Below are positions 8,124-17,555 of a DNA stretch of 64,000 nt, piece by piece (within the stretch, counting starts at the first letter, position 1; each line of letters starts with the position of its first letter). The stretch comes from Spirochaetota bacterium (lineage in GTDB: Bacteria; Spirochaetota; Spirochaetia; Treponematales; UBA12059). Location of the stretch: assembly GCA_029547205.1 (NCBI GenBank), contig JAKPPT010000068.1:229922-293921 (forward strand), given 5' to 3'. The translations under genes were made by a program, and so were the position numbers. The notes beneath the pieces were generated by a model. It was not told where the DNA came from. It made no database searches and saw only the letters and a program-made list of their open reading frames with translations.

Positions 8124-10873
8124 TGCCCTTCGAAAAAAGAAATGAAACATACTGGAAAAATAAATTTATCTCATATCTCCATGATCCATTTGATAAGGTA
8201 ATGGAATTAAAGGGCCACGAAGATCGGGCAAAGGAAATAATTAAGGAGTTTGGAGAACAGGTTCCTAATAGAGATGCAGATATATGGAAAATTGCTGATG
8301 GTATTGCATCAGGTTTTGAGAGGGGAACCTTTCCTGGTTATTCCAAGGATCCAAGTAAAAATGGTTTTATTGATTTTGTTACGGATCCTATTATTACCCA
8401 CCCAATCCAGGGTGGACATATTAAAATTGATGTAACCCAGCTGCAGCAATGGACAAATGAGATCTTAAGAAACAAGATAGCTGAAATCATTGGCGACAAA
8501 GCTGAAAAAAGTGGCTATTCCAGTACGCTGAAGGTTCATGAAAAATTTGTTCAGGGGCGTTTTATTTATACCCATTTGGGCTTACGATTTAAACTGGCTC
8601 AGGACAATGTGGCTGGCTTTGGTGCATTGTGGCACAAATTACCAGCCGACAGCAGAATACCAGATCACTCAATCTGGCACCATAATGCCCTCGTCTCTGC
8701 TCTTGTGTCCTGCATGAATCCTGATGGGTTAGAATTAGAAGAACAAAAGAAATTAAATGATATAGATAATATTGGTGTCATGATTTTTACAGTGACCCCA
8801 GTACAATCTTTTATTAGCAAAGCAAGAAAACTTCGGGATTATTGGACAGGTTCAATTCTCCTTTCGTGGCTTGCTTTTGAGGGAATTCGGTGGATAATCG
8901 AATATTTAGGACCTGATCATGTACTGTATCCATCATTAATCGATCAACCACTTGTATTGGAGTATCTTAAAAATACATGGATACTCGATGAACGCTATAT
9001 TCCCAGAATGCACACCTGTAATGACATTGCTACATTCCCCAATAAAGTTTTATTTCTTGTTCCTTTAAACTATGCAAAAGAGATAGGGAAAACGATACAG
9101 GAACATATACAGAAAGAATGGGAATATCTTGCAAATATCGTTATTGATTTTATTAAAGATAAAACCAACTGTAATAAGGATCTTTTAAAAAAACAGTTCA
9201 ATGAACAGATTCCCAGTTACTGGGATATCAGTTGGGTTGCTACACCTTTACTGAGTAATAATAATAAAGCGAAGTATGAAAACTTAATAAATAAAAAATT
9301 AGTTGAACAGGTAGAAGAACAAATAGAAAATTTCAAAAAGGTAATTGATTATAAAAATGAAGTAGGAAAATTGTATCCTCTTACAAATCTTTTAGCTCAA
9401 AATACTCTCTCTAATTTAAAGATGTCAGCACGACATATCCGACCGGAGCAAAATGGAATAAAATGCAGCCTCTGTGGTGAAATGGAAGCTCTTACTGATA
9501 CACCATACTCTGGTATTGACGCAGCCCATGAGTATAGACAAAATATGGATGCCTTCTGGCAAGAAGTAAGAAAAGGTTTAGGAATAAGTGATGCAAAAAA
9601 AGAAAGCGGTGAGCTTAAAGAACATGAAGCACTCTGTGGTATATGTCTTGTCAAACGATTCCTTGCTCGAGCTTTAAAGGAAAAGAAGCTTAATCATATA
9701 CTTGCAAATACATTTAGAGATTACGAATCGTTCCCATCAACAGCAGAGATATCTTTATTTGATTATTATAAACGAAAAAACATATCTGAGAATGATAAAC
9801 AAAAAGAAATTGCTCAACAATTATATGATTCAGATGATGATACCAAATCAGGAATAAAAGAGTTAAAAAATAAGGATAAATACTATGCCCTCCTTCTTAT
9901 GGATGGAGATAATATGGGCAAGCTTATTATGGGCGAAACCATAGCTGCCACCTGGAGTAGCGTGATTCATCCAGAAATTAAAGAGAGAATGCAGGACAGA
10001 GACTTTGAAAGAAAATATCACGATAATTGGAATATTTTGTATGATAAACAGCGCCTAATTACCCCTGCAATTCACAGTGCAATATCAGAAGCCCTTGGAG
10101 ACTTTGCACTCTATGGTGTTCCTCGTATTATTGAACAACACGGGGGAAGGCTCATCTATGCAGGTGGAGACGACGTTTGCGCAATTATGCCCGTTGATAC
10201 TGTTCTGTCAGCGGCAAAAGAAATTTCAGACTACTATACGAGGTATTACTCTGTTATCAATGTAGATGAAAAAGGTAAATTAAAAGAAGAAGTTATAGGA
10301 GAAAATACAACAATACATTTATCCCCTGGAAAACTTTCACATGGAATGGGTAGGGGAGAAAAAATAAGTATCTCTGCTGGAATCGTTATCGCTCATTATA
10401 AAGAACCTCTTTTTTCTGTAATTAGAGATAGCCATAAACTGTTAGACTCTTATGCAAAGGAAAAAGCTTGTCGCAATGCCTGTGCTATAGAGTTACGTAA
10501 ACGGAGTGGAGGAAGTCGTTATTTCTATAGAAAGTGGGATGATCCTGCATGGGAAAGTTTTGAAAAGCTACTTAATACCGAGAAGTATATTTTATCCAAT
10601 TCTCTGCTTTATAATCTTGAACTATATAAGGATGGAATTAAAGCAATTATTGAAATTTATAAAGAAAATGAAAATGAGTTAAAAAATCAATGCACTGCAT
10701 TCATAGAAAGTATTCTAAGAAAATCTATTGAAAAAGATTTAATTCATGATATCCCTGAACATATTTATAATGTAACGATAAGAAAAAAAATCAAAGAGAA
10801 TAGCATTGAATATCATTATGATACTGATGTTTTAAAAATGATTGCGTTTTTAAGAGGTGAAGGAAATGAGTAG
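8123..10873 (+). CDS. cmr2: Cas10/Cmr2, cyclic-oligoadenylate synthase of the Cmr complex
   Basis: A 916-residue large subunit. The N-terminus has YLHDPFDK with His20-Asp21 and a later His32-Glu33, as in the HD region of Cmr2. A zinc-ribbon is visible as CSLCG and CGIC (about 450-510). The first palm domain shows LLLMDGDNMG (about 590-600) and the second the cyclase motif GGDD at 681-684, intact, so cyclic oligoadenylate synthesis is expected when target RNA binds. This enzyme would feed the four CARF proteins of the locus. The start overlaps the cmr1 stop and the end overlaps the start of cmr3. Confidence 0.96.
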   Translation: MPFEKRNETYWKNKFISYLHDPFDKVMELKGHEDRAKEIIKEFGEQVPNRDADIWKIADGIASGFERGTFPGYSKDPSKNGFIDFVTDPIITHPIQGGHIKIDVTQLQQWTNEILRNKIAEIIGDKAEKSGYSSTLKVHEKFVQGRFIYTHLGLRFKLAQDNVAGFGALWHKLPADSRIPDHSIWHHNALVSALVSCMNPDGLELEEQKKLNDIDNIGVMIFTVTPVQSFISKARKLRDYWTGSILLSWLAFEGIRWIIEYLGPDHVLYPSLIDQPLVLEYLKNTWILDERYIPRMHTCNDIATFPNKVLFLVPLNYAKEIGKTIQEHIQKEWEYLANIVIDFIKDKTNCNKDLLKKQFNEQIPSYWDISWVATPLLSNNNKAKYENLINKKLVEQVEEQIENFKKVIDYKNEVGKLYPLTNLLAQNTLSNLKMSARHIRPEQNGIKCSLCGEMEALTDTPYSGIDAAHEYRQNMDAFWQEVRKGLGISDAKKESGELKEHEALCGICLVKRFLARALKEKKLNHILANTFRDYESFPSTAEISLFDYYKRKNISENDKQKEIAQQLYDSDDDTKSGIKELKNKDKYYALLLMDGDNMGKLIMGETIAATWSSVIHPEIKERMQDRDFERKYHDNWNILYDKQRLITPAIHSAISEALGDFALYGVPRIIEQHGGRLIYAGGDDVCAIMPVDTVLSAAKEISDYYTRYYSVINVDEKGKLKEEVIGENTTIHLSPGKLSHGMGRGEKISISAGIVIAHYKEPLFSVIRDSHKLLDSYAKEKACRNACAIELRKRSGGSRYFYRKWDDPAWESFEKLLNTEKYILSNSLLYNLELYKDGIKAIIEIYKENENELKNQCTAFIESILRKSIEKDLIHDIPEHIYNVTIRKKIKENSIEYHYDTDVLKMIAFLRGEGNE

Positions 10874-11882
10874 TATTACATGGTATACCTATAAACCAAT
10901 AGATACAATACTTGTGAGGGGAGCAGAGGATGATAGTTTTTCCAATGCTGCTATTTTTCCACCCCCTGCACAGACTATAGCAGGTGCTGTAAGAACTGCT
11001 TACCTAAAAGAAAGAAATATTTGTATTTCAGACTATATAGCTAAAGAAGCAGATAAAGTAATTTATGAGATGATTGGGGAGCCTTCAGCTCCACCCCCTT
11101 TTACCATTATGGGACCCTTATTTGAAAAAGACAAAGAATTTTTTATACCTGTTCCTGTTACCTGGTTCTATCAGAGAAATAATAAAAATGATAAAGATGA
11201 ATGTAGAGATAAAAATAATAAAGTAAACCACATCCCTATAAAGGATATTGTCCCTGCAAAAATAATAAACAAAAAAGATCTTGAGGATAAGAAAATATAT
11301 TCGTCTAAACCCATAAAAGTGTGGCCTGAAAAATTAGAAAATTCCATCGATACACTTTCTGGATACTTTATTAATATCAAAGACCTGAATCTTAAACAGG
11401 ATAAAGAAAAAATTACTTTCTATAGCGCCGATTTTTTTTATTGCAAAGAAGAACGGGTCGGAGTTGCCCTTTATGATAATCGAAGCACAAGGGAAGGTAA
11501 ACTGTATGGGTTCTCCCATTTTCGACTTAATAACCAAGTCCGTTTATTATTTGGCCTTACCCAGGATAATATTCTTTCAGATAAGGGATATATAAAGATT
11601 GGTGCAGAACAGCGATTTGGATTGTATGAACAATTTAATAATGAACAATTAAAAAATATCTATGAACCCAAAAATGCATTTTCTTATCTTGCACTATCTT
11701 ATATCCCCTGCTCACAAGAAAACCAGCAAAAAGTGCTGGCCTTTGATAGAGTTGCATATTTTGGAGGCTGGGATATGGCAAAAGGGTTTCACAAACCAAT
11801 GCAGGCATACTATCCACCAGGGAGTGTGTTTGCTGAAGTTATAGAAAATACTATTCCAATCGAGGAGGATAAAAATGCTTAA
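10866..11882 (+). CDS. cmr3: Type III-B RAMP protein Cmr3
   Basis: Cmr3 family (Cas5-like), about 338 residues. The Cmr3 N-terminus is clear: PIDTILVRGAEDDSF then FPPPAQTIAGAVRTAYL. A RAMP loop IKIGAEQRFG is found near residue 240-250 and the C-terminus has FGGWDMAKGFHKPMQAYYPPG. Cmr3 binds the 5' tag of the crRNA next to Cmr2. I choose ATG 10866 (GAGGTG nine bases upstream) over a GTG at 10857. It overlaps cmr2 by 8 bases and cmr4 by 8, part of a tightly coupled operon. Confidence 0.93.
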   Translation: MSSITWYTYKPIDTILVRGAEDDSFSNAAIFPPPAQTIAGAVRTAYLKERNICISDYIAKEADKVIYEMIGEPSAPPPFTIMGPLFEKDKEFFIPVPVTWFYQRNNKNDKDECRDKNNKVNHIPIKDIVPAKIINKKDLEDKKIYSSKPIKVWPEKLENSIDTLSGYFINIKDLNLKQDKEKITFYSADFFYCKEERVGVALYDNRSTREGKLYGFSHFRLNNQVRLLFGLTQDNILSDKGYIKIGAEQRFGLYEQFNNEQLKNIYEPKNAFSYLALSYIPCSQENQQKVLAFDRVAYFGGWDMAKGFHKPMQAYYPPGSVFAEVIENTIPIEEDKNA

Positions 11883-12810
11883 ACGGGAACTAACGTCGAT
11901 TGTAACGTACTATGGAATTTCTCCAATTCATGCAGGAGCTGGAAGTTCAACATCGGTGGTGGATTTACCAATTCAGAGAGAACGACATACTAACTGGCCC
12001 CATATACAGGCATCATCTGTAAAAGGTGCTTTACGCCAGCATTTTCGCCGATTTGCAGAAAACGAGGTAAAGGATGGCAGGAAGGCCAGAGAATTCATAA
12101 ATTACATATTTGGCAATGACAGTGATAATGATAAAGATTATCCAATAAAAGATGCTAAAACAGAAAGACTAAGCAATACTGCAGGAATTATCTCTGTTTC
12201 CGATGCGAAATTACTCGCTTTTCCCATGAGAAGCAATATAGCACCCTTTGTACATGTAACCTGTCCTGCTGTGTTAAAACGATTAATTGATGATTTAGTT
12301 TTCTGTGGTTTTGAAATGAATGAAATAGCTATACCTACCACCATTCAAAATGAAAAAGCAATAGTACTTAAATCAGTAAATGGAAGTTTCAATTTACAGG
12401 AGAAAATACTACTGGAAGATCTTGTTGTTGAAATAAACGGAAGCAATAATCTTAATGCAATTAATGAATATATTACACAAATTGAAAATCTTTTATTAAT
12501 TAGCGACGAAGATTTTAATTACTGCGTTTCTTACTGTACCGAAATACAAACCCAGATTAAAATTGATACAGCAACTGGCACTGCAAAAGATAGAGCATTG
12601 AGGTATCAAGAGTTGCTACCCGCAAATACATTACTTTACAGCGTGGTATATTACAGTGCATCCGCCTTTGATACTGATTTACAGGCAAAAACTGTAAAAG
12701 AAACAGTAGAAAATGGCATAAAAAGCTTTGTGCAAATAGGTGGTGACGAAACGCTTGGCCGGGGAATTTGTAAAATAGAGTGGCATTCTTTCAATAGACA
12801 GGGGGCATAA
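11875..12810 (+). CDS. cmr4: Type III-B backbone protein Cmr4 (Cas7), target-RNA cleaving subunit
   Basis: A 311-residue Cas7-type protein. The N-terminal pattern HAGAGSSTSVVDLPIQRER followed by PHIQASSVKGALRQHF is diagnostic of Cmr4. Asp30 in VVDLPIQRE corresponds to the catalytic Asp that cuts target RNA at 6-nt intervals in studied Cmr complexes, and it is present, so RNA cleavage should be intact. The C-terminal RAMP loop reads VQIGGDETLGRGICK. Multiple copies form the filament backbone. The ribosome-binding site GAGGAT lies within the end of cmr3. Confidence 0.95.
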   Translation: MLKRELTSIVTYYGISPIHAGAGSSTSVVDLPIQRERHTNWPHIQASSVKGALRQHFRRFAENEVKDGRKAREFINYIFGNDSDNDKDYPIKDAKTERLSNTAGIISVSDAKLLAFPMRSNIAPFVHVTCPAVLKRLIDDLVFCGFEMNEIAIPTTIQNEKAIVLKSVNGSFNLQEKILLEDLVVEINGSNNLNAINEYITQIENLLLISDEDFNYCVSYCTEIQTQIKIDTATGTAKDRALRYQELLPANTLLYSVVYYSASAFDTDLQAKTVKETVENGIKSFVQIGGDETLGRGICKIEWHSFNRQGA

Positions 12811-12811
12811 T

Positions 12812-13231
12812 ATGAAAAATATAGCACAAATACGAGCCCAATATGCACTTACAAAGGTTGATGAGATTAAAACAAATTATAATGAATTAAATAATAAAAA
12901 CTATAAATCATTTGTAGCAGGTTGTCCTACTATGATACTGCAGAATGGATTGGGGCAGGCTTTAGCTTTCTGGGCAGCGAAAAGCAAGCTTAATCTTGGG
13001 AAAAAAGAGGGACAGATATTAGAAGTGATACGAGGATGGTTTGGAAGACCTGAAAATCCACTTAAATTAGAAAGTAGTGATTGTAAAGATTTTATCCAGA
13101 AGCTTATGCAGAAAAACCAGAATGAGTTTGTACTTTTTCAAAAGGAAACACTCCTTATGCTAGAGTGGTATAAACGATATGTGAATGCCTTTCTGGATGA
13201 TAAAGAAGCTGAAACTAATGGAGATGATTGA
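12812..13231 (+). CDS. cmr5: Type III-B small subunit Cmr5
   Basis: A 139-residue alpha-helical protein with the Cmr5 pattern: an N-terminal helix with RAQYALTKVDEIK, then FVAGCPTMILQNGLGQALAFWAA-type segment and a C-terminal helix ALxMLEWYKRYVNAFL. Cmr5 forms the inner filament that lies along the target RNA duplex. The start is 2 bases after the cmr4 stop. The C-terminus is acidic and carries a few extra residues. No unusual feature was seen. Confidence 0.9.
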   Translation: MKNIAQIRAQYALTKVDEIKTNYNELNNKNYKSFVAGCPTMILQNGLGQALAFWAAKSKLNLGKKEGQILEVIRGWFGRPENPLKLESSDCKDFIQKLMQKNQNEFVLFQKETLLMLEWYKRYVNAFLDDKEAETNGDD

Positions 13232-13233
13232 AT

Positions 13234-14493
13234 ATGTCAGATAACTACAGACGTCAATCTCATCAAAACCGACCAAACACAAATAATCCACAGGTGCAAG
13301 CACACCGGAATTTTAACAACAATAATCAATCAGCAGTTCCTACGGGCAATGATGTTCAGAATATTTTTAATCAGAATAAGGGTAATTTTAGTTTATGGTT
13401 TAATAAATATACACCTATAGTTATCAGCGGAAAAGACAAAGAATTATATCATACATGTAACAACAACGGAAATACATCCAATGCTGTAAATTATTATAAA
13501 GAAAGGTATGATAGCTTTACAAACAATTCAAGAGAAAAACTAGAATTACTACATAAAAATCAGCAAAACTATTTGCTTTCTTTTCCCGAACAGGACTATG
13601 AAGTAATTGAATTAAAAGCAACCACTAAAACTCCACTCATTACAGGTATTGGACAAACCCATCCAAATGAAGTCAGCATGGTTTTTGATTACATGCTGGG
13701 TATACCCTATATACCCGCATCGAGCATAAAAGGTCTCCTTCGGTTTACCACAGTTATAAAAGAAATTAATACTAACATGGAAAAGTATAATACAGTTAAA
13801 CAGGGGAAAATAGATGATGAGAATATAGCAGAAATACAATACTATTTTGGCGGTCAAAGCAATGAAGGTTCTGTAGTATTTCTGGATGCATATCCCGAAA
13901 AAGTACCCGCTTTACATATAGATATAATGAATCCCCATTATAGGGAATATTATCAGGACGCCAAAGCTCCAGCTGACTATTTAGAACCAAAACCAATAAA
14001 GTTTTTAACTGTAGAGCCCAATACTACCTTTGTTTTTAGAGTAATAATAAATAAACATAGAAAAGACTATGGGAGTTTAAAACAATCTATAAAAACGATT
14101 CTAGAACAAGCTCTTACTAAAGAAGGTATAGGTGCTAAAACGGCTCTGGGCTATGGTATCCTTACTGTAGATAAAAATAACTTTTCGAACTTAGAAGATG
14201 AACGTCAAAAGAAAACTCAATTAGAACAACAGGAAGCTGAAAGAATAAAATTAGAAAGCATGTCAGAACTTGATAAATTGATCATGCAAATAAATCAATT
14301 ATCAAGTGAAACTGGTGATTTTAATAAATCTGTCGAAATTTATAATAGTCTCGATAAGTATCAAAATGATGATAAAATAAAAATTGCACAAGCATTGAAA
14401 AGCTATTTCCAAAAAATTAACAAATGGGAAAAACAAAGCGGTAAGCAATATGCAAAGGTAGAAACAATAAAAAAAATACTTAGCGAACAATAA
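13234..14493 (+). CDS. cmr6: Type III-B RAMP protein Cmr6 with N- and C-terminal extensions
   Basis: About 419 residues, longer than a usual Cmr6. The core shows TKTPLITGIGQTHPNE and MVFDYMLGIPYIPASSIKGLLRF (about 130-175) and a RAMP loop EGIGAKTALGYG (about 300). Cmr6 sits at the crRNA 3' end with Cmr1. Two additions stand out: an Asn/Gln-rich, probably disordered N-terminus of about 45 residues, and a C-terminal tail of about 100 residues starting DERQKKTQLEQQEAER that should form a coiled coil. ATG 13234 (GGAGAT eight bases upstream) is preferred to the TTG two codons earlier. The tail may bind an accessory factor; that is speculation. Confidence 0.9.
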   Translation: MSDNYRRQSHQNRPNTNNPQVQAHRNFNNNNQSAVPTGNDVQNIFNQNKGNFSLWFNKYTPIVISGKDKELYHTCNNNGNTSNAVNYYKERYDSFTNNSREKLELLHKNQQNYLLSFPEQDYEVIELKATTKTPLITGIGQTHPNEVSMVFDYMLGIPYIPASSIKGLLRFTTVIKEINTNMEKYNTVKQGKIDDENIAEIQYYFGGQSNEGSVVFLDAYPEKVPALHIDIMNPHYREYYQDAKAPADYLEPKPIKFLTVEPNTTFVFRVIINKHRKDYGSLKQSIKTILEQALTKEGIGAKTALGYGILTVDKNNFSNLEDERQKKTQLEQQEAERIKLESMSELDKLIMQINQLSSETGDFNKSVEIYNSLDKYQNDDKIKIAQALKSYFQKINKWEKQSGKQYAKVETIKKILSEQ

Positions 14494-14506
14494 AAGGAGA
14501 TACAGA

Positions 14507-15814
14507 ATGCCCTTTACCTTTTTAACCTTTCTGGGAACGGGGAACTATGAAGAAGTGCCTTACATAACACCAGACGGAATTATGCATAAATCGCGTTATG
14601 CACAGAGTGCTCTTGCAAAAATGTATTGCAAAGAAATTACATCGGTAATTGTATTTTTGACACTCGAGGCACGTACAAAACACTGGGACACTTCCAATAG
14701 TTTTAAAACTGAACTTGCACACTTACTGCCTGGTGTTGTGCCTACTACCATAGATATTACAACAGTTTCCAGTGAAGAAACCTTATGGCAGCTTTTTAAT
14801 AGAGTATTTGATGCAATACCAGAAAATTCCGAAATTATTTTTGATATTACTCATGCTTTTAGACATTTGCCGATGCTTGGTTTAGTAATTCTTAACTATG
14901 CCCGATCATTAAAAAATATTAAAATTACAGGTATTTACTATGGCGCGTTTGAAGCTCGAAATGAGAAAGGTGCACCTATTATCGATTTAACTCGTATTGA
15001 TCGATTATTGCGATGGAGTAACGCTGTTGAATTTTATCTTAAAACAGGCAGTGCATATAGTATTGATAAATTAGTGAATGAAACAGTAGGATTTATACGA
15101 AACCAAACCGATCAACCTGATCCAGTATTAAATCTGGAACGTAGCTTTTCCAATGCCTTGAAATATTTACTTCCTGTACTTTCAACCTGCCGGTCAAAAG
15201 AAATTATAGCTGGCAATGTATTTACAACCGTACGAGAAAGATTGCAAACCCTGATGGAGCAAAAAAATATATACATTAAGCCACTGGAACCATTATACAA
15301 TAGAATATTACAAACTGTTATTAAATTTGAAAACAACTCGATGGCTAATTTACTGCTTGCAGTACATCTATGTATAGAATATTCACTCGTACAACAGGGA
15401 ATAACTTTACTCGAAGAGAGTGTTATCAGTATCATTCTATACACATTGGGCATTGATGACATATACAATAAAGACAATCGTTATGCAGTATCAAGATTTT
15501 TTCAGTTTATTGCCTGTCCAGGTAAAAACTATACACATCCTCGCGATGAAGAACAATATCGAGCTATTGGAGAAAAACTGGAAACATCGAGACTTGCAAA
15601 GGAAGTTGCAAGTCCGTTTGATAAATTGCGTGACTGTCGAAATGATATCAGTCATGCTGGATACAATGATTCTGCAGCAGGAGCAGAAAAATTTTTGAAA
15701 ACGCTCACCGATTCATTTATAGATATATTAAAAGTTTTTAACGAATCCAAAGACATTGTTGAGAGCTGGCTTTTATCTGTTACGCAATGGCTATTAGAAC
15801 AATATCGATGCTAG
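14507..15814 (+). CDS. csx1: CARF-HEPN protein, Csx1/TM1812 (Csx2) family, cOA-activated RNase
   Basis: A 435-residue protein. The N-terminal CARF domain begins TFLTFLGTGNYEE and contains the ligand-loop region IIFDITHAFRHLPMLG (about 108-123), typical of the TM1812 subgroup. The C-terminal helical region carries the HEPN nuclease motif RxxxxH as RNDISH within RDCRNDISHAG (about 377-387). Such proteins cut single-stranded RNA when cyclic oligoadenylate binds the CARF dimer. It is the third CARF effector of the locus. It follows cmr6 by 13 bp with AAAGGAG as ribosome-binding site, so it belongs to the same operon. Confidence 0.9.
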   Translation: MPFTFLTFLGTGNYEEVPYITPDGIMHKSRYAQSALAKMYCKEITSVIVFLTLEARTKHWDTSNSFKTELAHLLPGVVPTTIDITTVSSEETLWQLFNRVFDAIPENSEIIFDITHAFRHLPMLGLVILNYARSLKNIKITGIYYGAFEARNEKGAPIIDLTRIDRLLRWSNAVEFYLKTGSAYSIDKLVNETVGFIRNQTDQPDPVLNLERSFSNALKYLLPVLSTCRSKEIIAGNVFTTVRERLQTLMEQKNIYIKPLEPLYNRILQTVIKFENNSMANLLLAVHLCIEYSLVQQGITLLEESVISIILYTLGIDDIYNKDNRYAVSRFFQFIACPGKNYTHPRDEEQYRAIGEKLETSRLAKEVASPFDKLRDCRNDISHAGYNDSAAGAEKFLKTLTDSFIDILKVFNESKDIVESWLLSVTQWLLEQYRC

Positions 15815-15839
15815 ATATACTGATACTTAAAACACAATA

Positions 15840-15858
15840 CGGTTCTTTGAAAAAACCG
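15840..15858 (+). terminator. Weak hairpin between csx1 and cas1
   Basis: CGGTT (15840-15844) can pair with AACCG (15854-15858). A short T-rich stretch (CTTTTTTG) follows about ten bases later, just before the GGAGGT ribosome-binding site of cas1. It could be a weak terminator or attenuator that lowers adaptation-gene expression relative to cmr genes. Stem is short. Confidence 0.3.
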
Positions 15859-15893
15859 CTTACGCTTTTTTGTAGGAGGTTGAGAGAAGGATT

Positions 15894-16973
15894 ATGGGAA
15901 CAATCTATTTTATCAGCGAATCAGGAAAATTAGGGAAACAGGATGATGCTCTTTTTTTTACATCATATACCGGCAATAAAAGAATAATTTTCTTACATGA
16001 AACCGATAGACTTATTTTTTTATCGGGTGTGGATATTAGTTCAAGCGCACTAAAGCTGATTATGCGACATAAGATTGATACAGTTTTTCTCAATAGAAAC
16101 GGATTATTTAATGCTAAACTTGAATTTGAACATGGTAAAAACGTTTTTACCAGAAGAGACCAATTCAGAGTTCTTGAAAATGAATATTTACAAATTCCCA
16201 TTGTTACTGGAATAGTAGAAGGTAAACTTAAAAATCAGCTCGCTTTAATGCAAAAAATAAACCGAAAAACCGAACAAAATACAATAGAAAGTACCATTAA
16301 TGAAATGCAAAAACTTATTAACAAAATACCCGTTACAAAATCTATTGAAACATTACGTGGTATTGAAGGCGTAGCAGCAAAATATTATTTTTCAGTATTT
16401 AAATATAACATCAAACCAGCATGGGCAAATTTTTATGGACGATCAAAAAATCCACCTCTCGATAATGTAAACGCAGTCTTAAGTTTGCTCTACACATATT
16501 TGTATTATAGAGTTGATGCGCTCATAGAAGCTGCAGGTCTTGATCCCTGTGTAGGATATTTGCATAAACTGGAATATTCCAGGCGTTCACTATCATTCGA
16601 TTTAATGGAAGAGTTTAGAGTACCTCTCTGCGATACACTAACGTGCGCTCTGTTTAATCTTGGTATACTAAAAGAAGAAGACTTTGAATACAAAACTGCC
16701 GATGATGTTGTATCTACTATGCCTGTTACACCAGAGTGTTTGAATTCTATATCAGAAAATGATGCAGGCAAAAAGAAGATTCCAACATTTCTAACAAAAA
16801 CTGGATTACAAAAAGTAAGCAGTCAATTTGATGAAAAAATGAATACTCTGATTTTATATCCTCCAACAGGAGAACGCATTTCGTATTTTAATGTCATCGC
16901 ACATCAAATTGATCACTTTAAACGTGTGTTAAAGGGTGAAGAAAAACAGTACAAACCATTTTTGATCAGGTAG
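15894..16973 (+). CDS. cas1: Cas1 integrase
   Basis: A 359-residue Cas1. Metal-binding catalytic residues are visible: Glu158 in RGIEGVAAKYYF, His224 in YLHKLEYSRRSL and Asp236 in SFDLMEEFR. The family block NPPLDNVNAVLSLLY lies between them. Cas1 with Cas2 inserts new spacers at the leader side of the array. There is no reverse-transcriptase domain fused or adjacent, so RNA-derived acquisition is not indicated. It is separated from csx1 by 79 bp and linked to cas2 by a 4-bp gap. Confidence 0.96.
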   Translation: MGTIYFISESGKLGKQDDALFFTSYTGNKRIIFLHETDRLIFLSGVDISSSALKLIMRHKIDTVFLNRNGLFNAKLEFEHGKNVFTRRDQFRVLENEYLQIPIVTGIVEGKLKNQLALMQKINRKTEQNTIESTINEMQKLINKIPVTKSIETLRGIEGVAAKYYFSVFKYNIKPAWANFYGRSKNPPLDNVNAVLSLLYTYLYYRVDALIEAAGLDPCVGYLHKLEYSRRSLSFDLMEEFRVPLCDTLTCALFNLGILKEEDFEYKTADDVVSTMPVTPECLNSISENDAGKKKIPTFLTKTGLQKVSSQFDEKMNTLILYPPTGERISYFNVIAHQIDHFKRVLKGEEKQYKPFLIR

Positions 16974-16977
16974 TATT

Positions 16978-17253
16978 ATGTACGCTATTGTATGTTATGA
17001 TATTGCAGATCCTAAACGATTGAGTGCTATTGCAAAAATTTGTGAATCGTATGGTGTACGGCTTCAAAAGTCATGCTTTCAAGTGCATATGGAAATCGAC
17101 AAAATTAAAGAATTGCTTGCAACAATAAAAAATGAAATAAAACCAAAAGAAGATTCTATTATATGCTACTATGTATGTGAAGATTGCTATAGAAAAATTG
17201 AGACGATTGGTATTAACTCCATTTTAGTTAAAGAGGATAGTATCTTTTTATGA
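16978..17253 (+). CDS. cas2: Cas2, first tandem copy
   Basis: A 91-residue Cas2: first strand MYAIVCYDIAD with Asp8 in the usual position, then KSCFQVHME (second strand) and CYYVCEDCYRKIETIG near the end. It overlaps the next gene by the ATGA arrangement. Compared with the second copy it is smaller and has a Cys-rich C-terminal half. Cas2 dimers normally form the centre of the Cas1-Cas2 complex; two different Cas2 chains could in principle form a heterodimer. Confidence 0.92.
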   Translation: MYAIVCYDIADPKRLSAIAKICESYGVRLQKSCFQVHMEIDKIKELLATIKNEIKPKEDSIICYYVCEDCYRKIETIGINSILVKEDSIFL

Positions 17254-17555
17254 TGAAACGACACTGGATTATTTTATATGATATCAGCAATATAAAGACT
17301 CTCAAAAAAATTGCAAAGATTATGGAATCCAGAGGATATAGGGTTCAAAAATCGGTATTTGAAGTTTTTTGTGATGATAATGAAATTCAAAGGATACAAC
17401 GCCGCTTATCATTTCTAATTAACAAAGAAACTGATTCCCTCGCTTTTATACCACTCTGTCAGCTAGATTATGAAAAAACCGCACGGCTTGGAACAGCATT
17501 ACCGCTACAAAATGATATTGATAAAGAAGCAATAAAATCGTCATTATTTTTGTAA
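17250..17555 (+). CDS. cas2: Cas2, second tandem copy (paralogue)
   Basis: A 101-residue Cas2 paralogue: first strand HWIILYDISN with conserved Asp, then RVQKSVFEVFCDD and SLAFIPLCQLD. It shares the RLQKSCFQV/RVQKSVFEV block with the first copy but is clearly diverged elsewhere. It starts at an ATGATG that overlaps the first copy's stop, so the two are translationally coupled. It may be a recent or old duplication kept for heterodimer formation, or a specialised partner. Confidence 0.88.
   Translation: MMKRHWIILYDISNIKTLKKIAKIMESRGYRVQKSVFEVFCDDNEIQRIQRRLSFLINKETDSLAFIPLCQLDYEKTARLGTALPLQNDIDKEAIKSSLFL

Noticed and set aside
15894..17555. Reverse transcriptase associated with Cas1
   Set aside because: Cas1 is of ordinary length and no RT motif (YADD-type) occurs in or near the adaptation genes.
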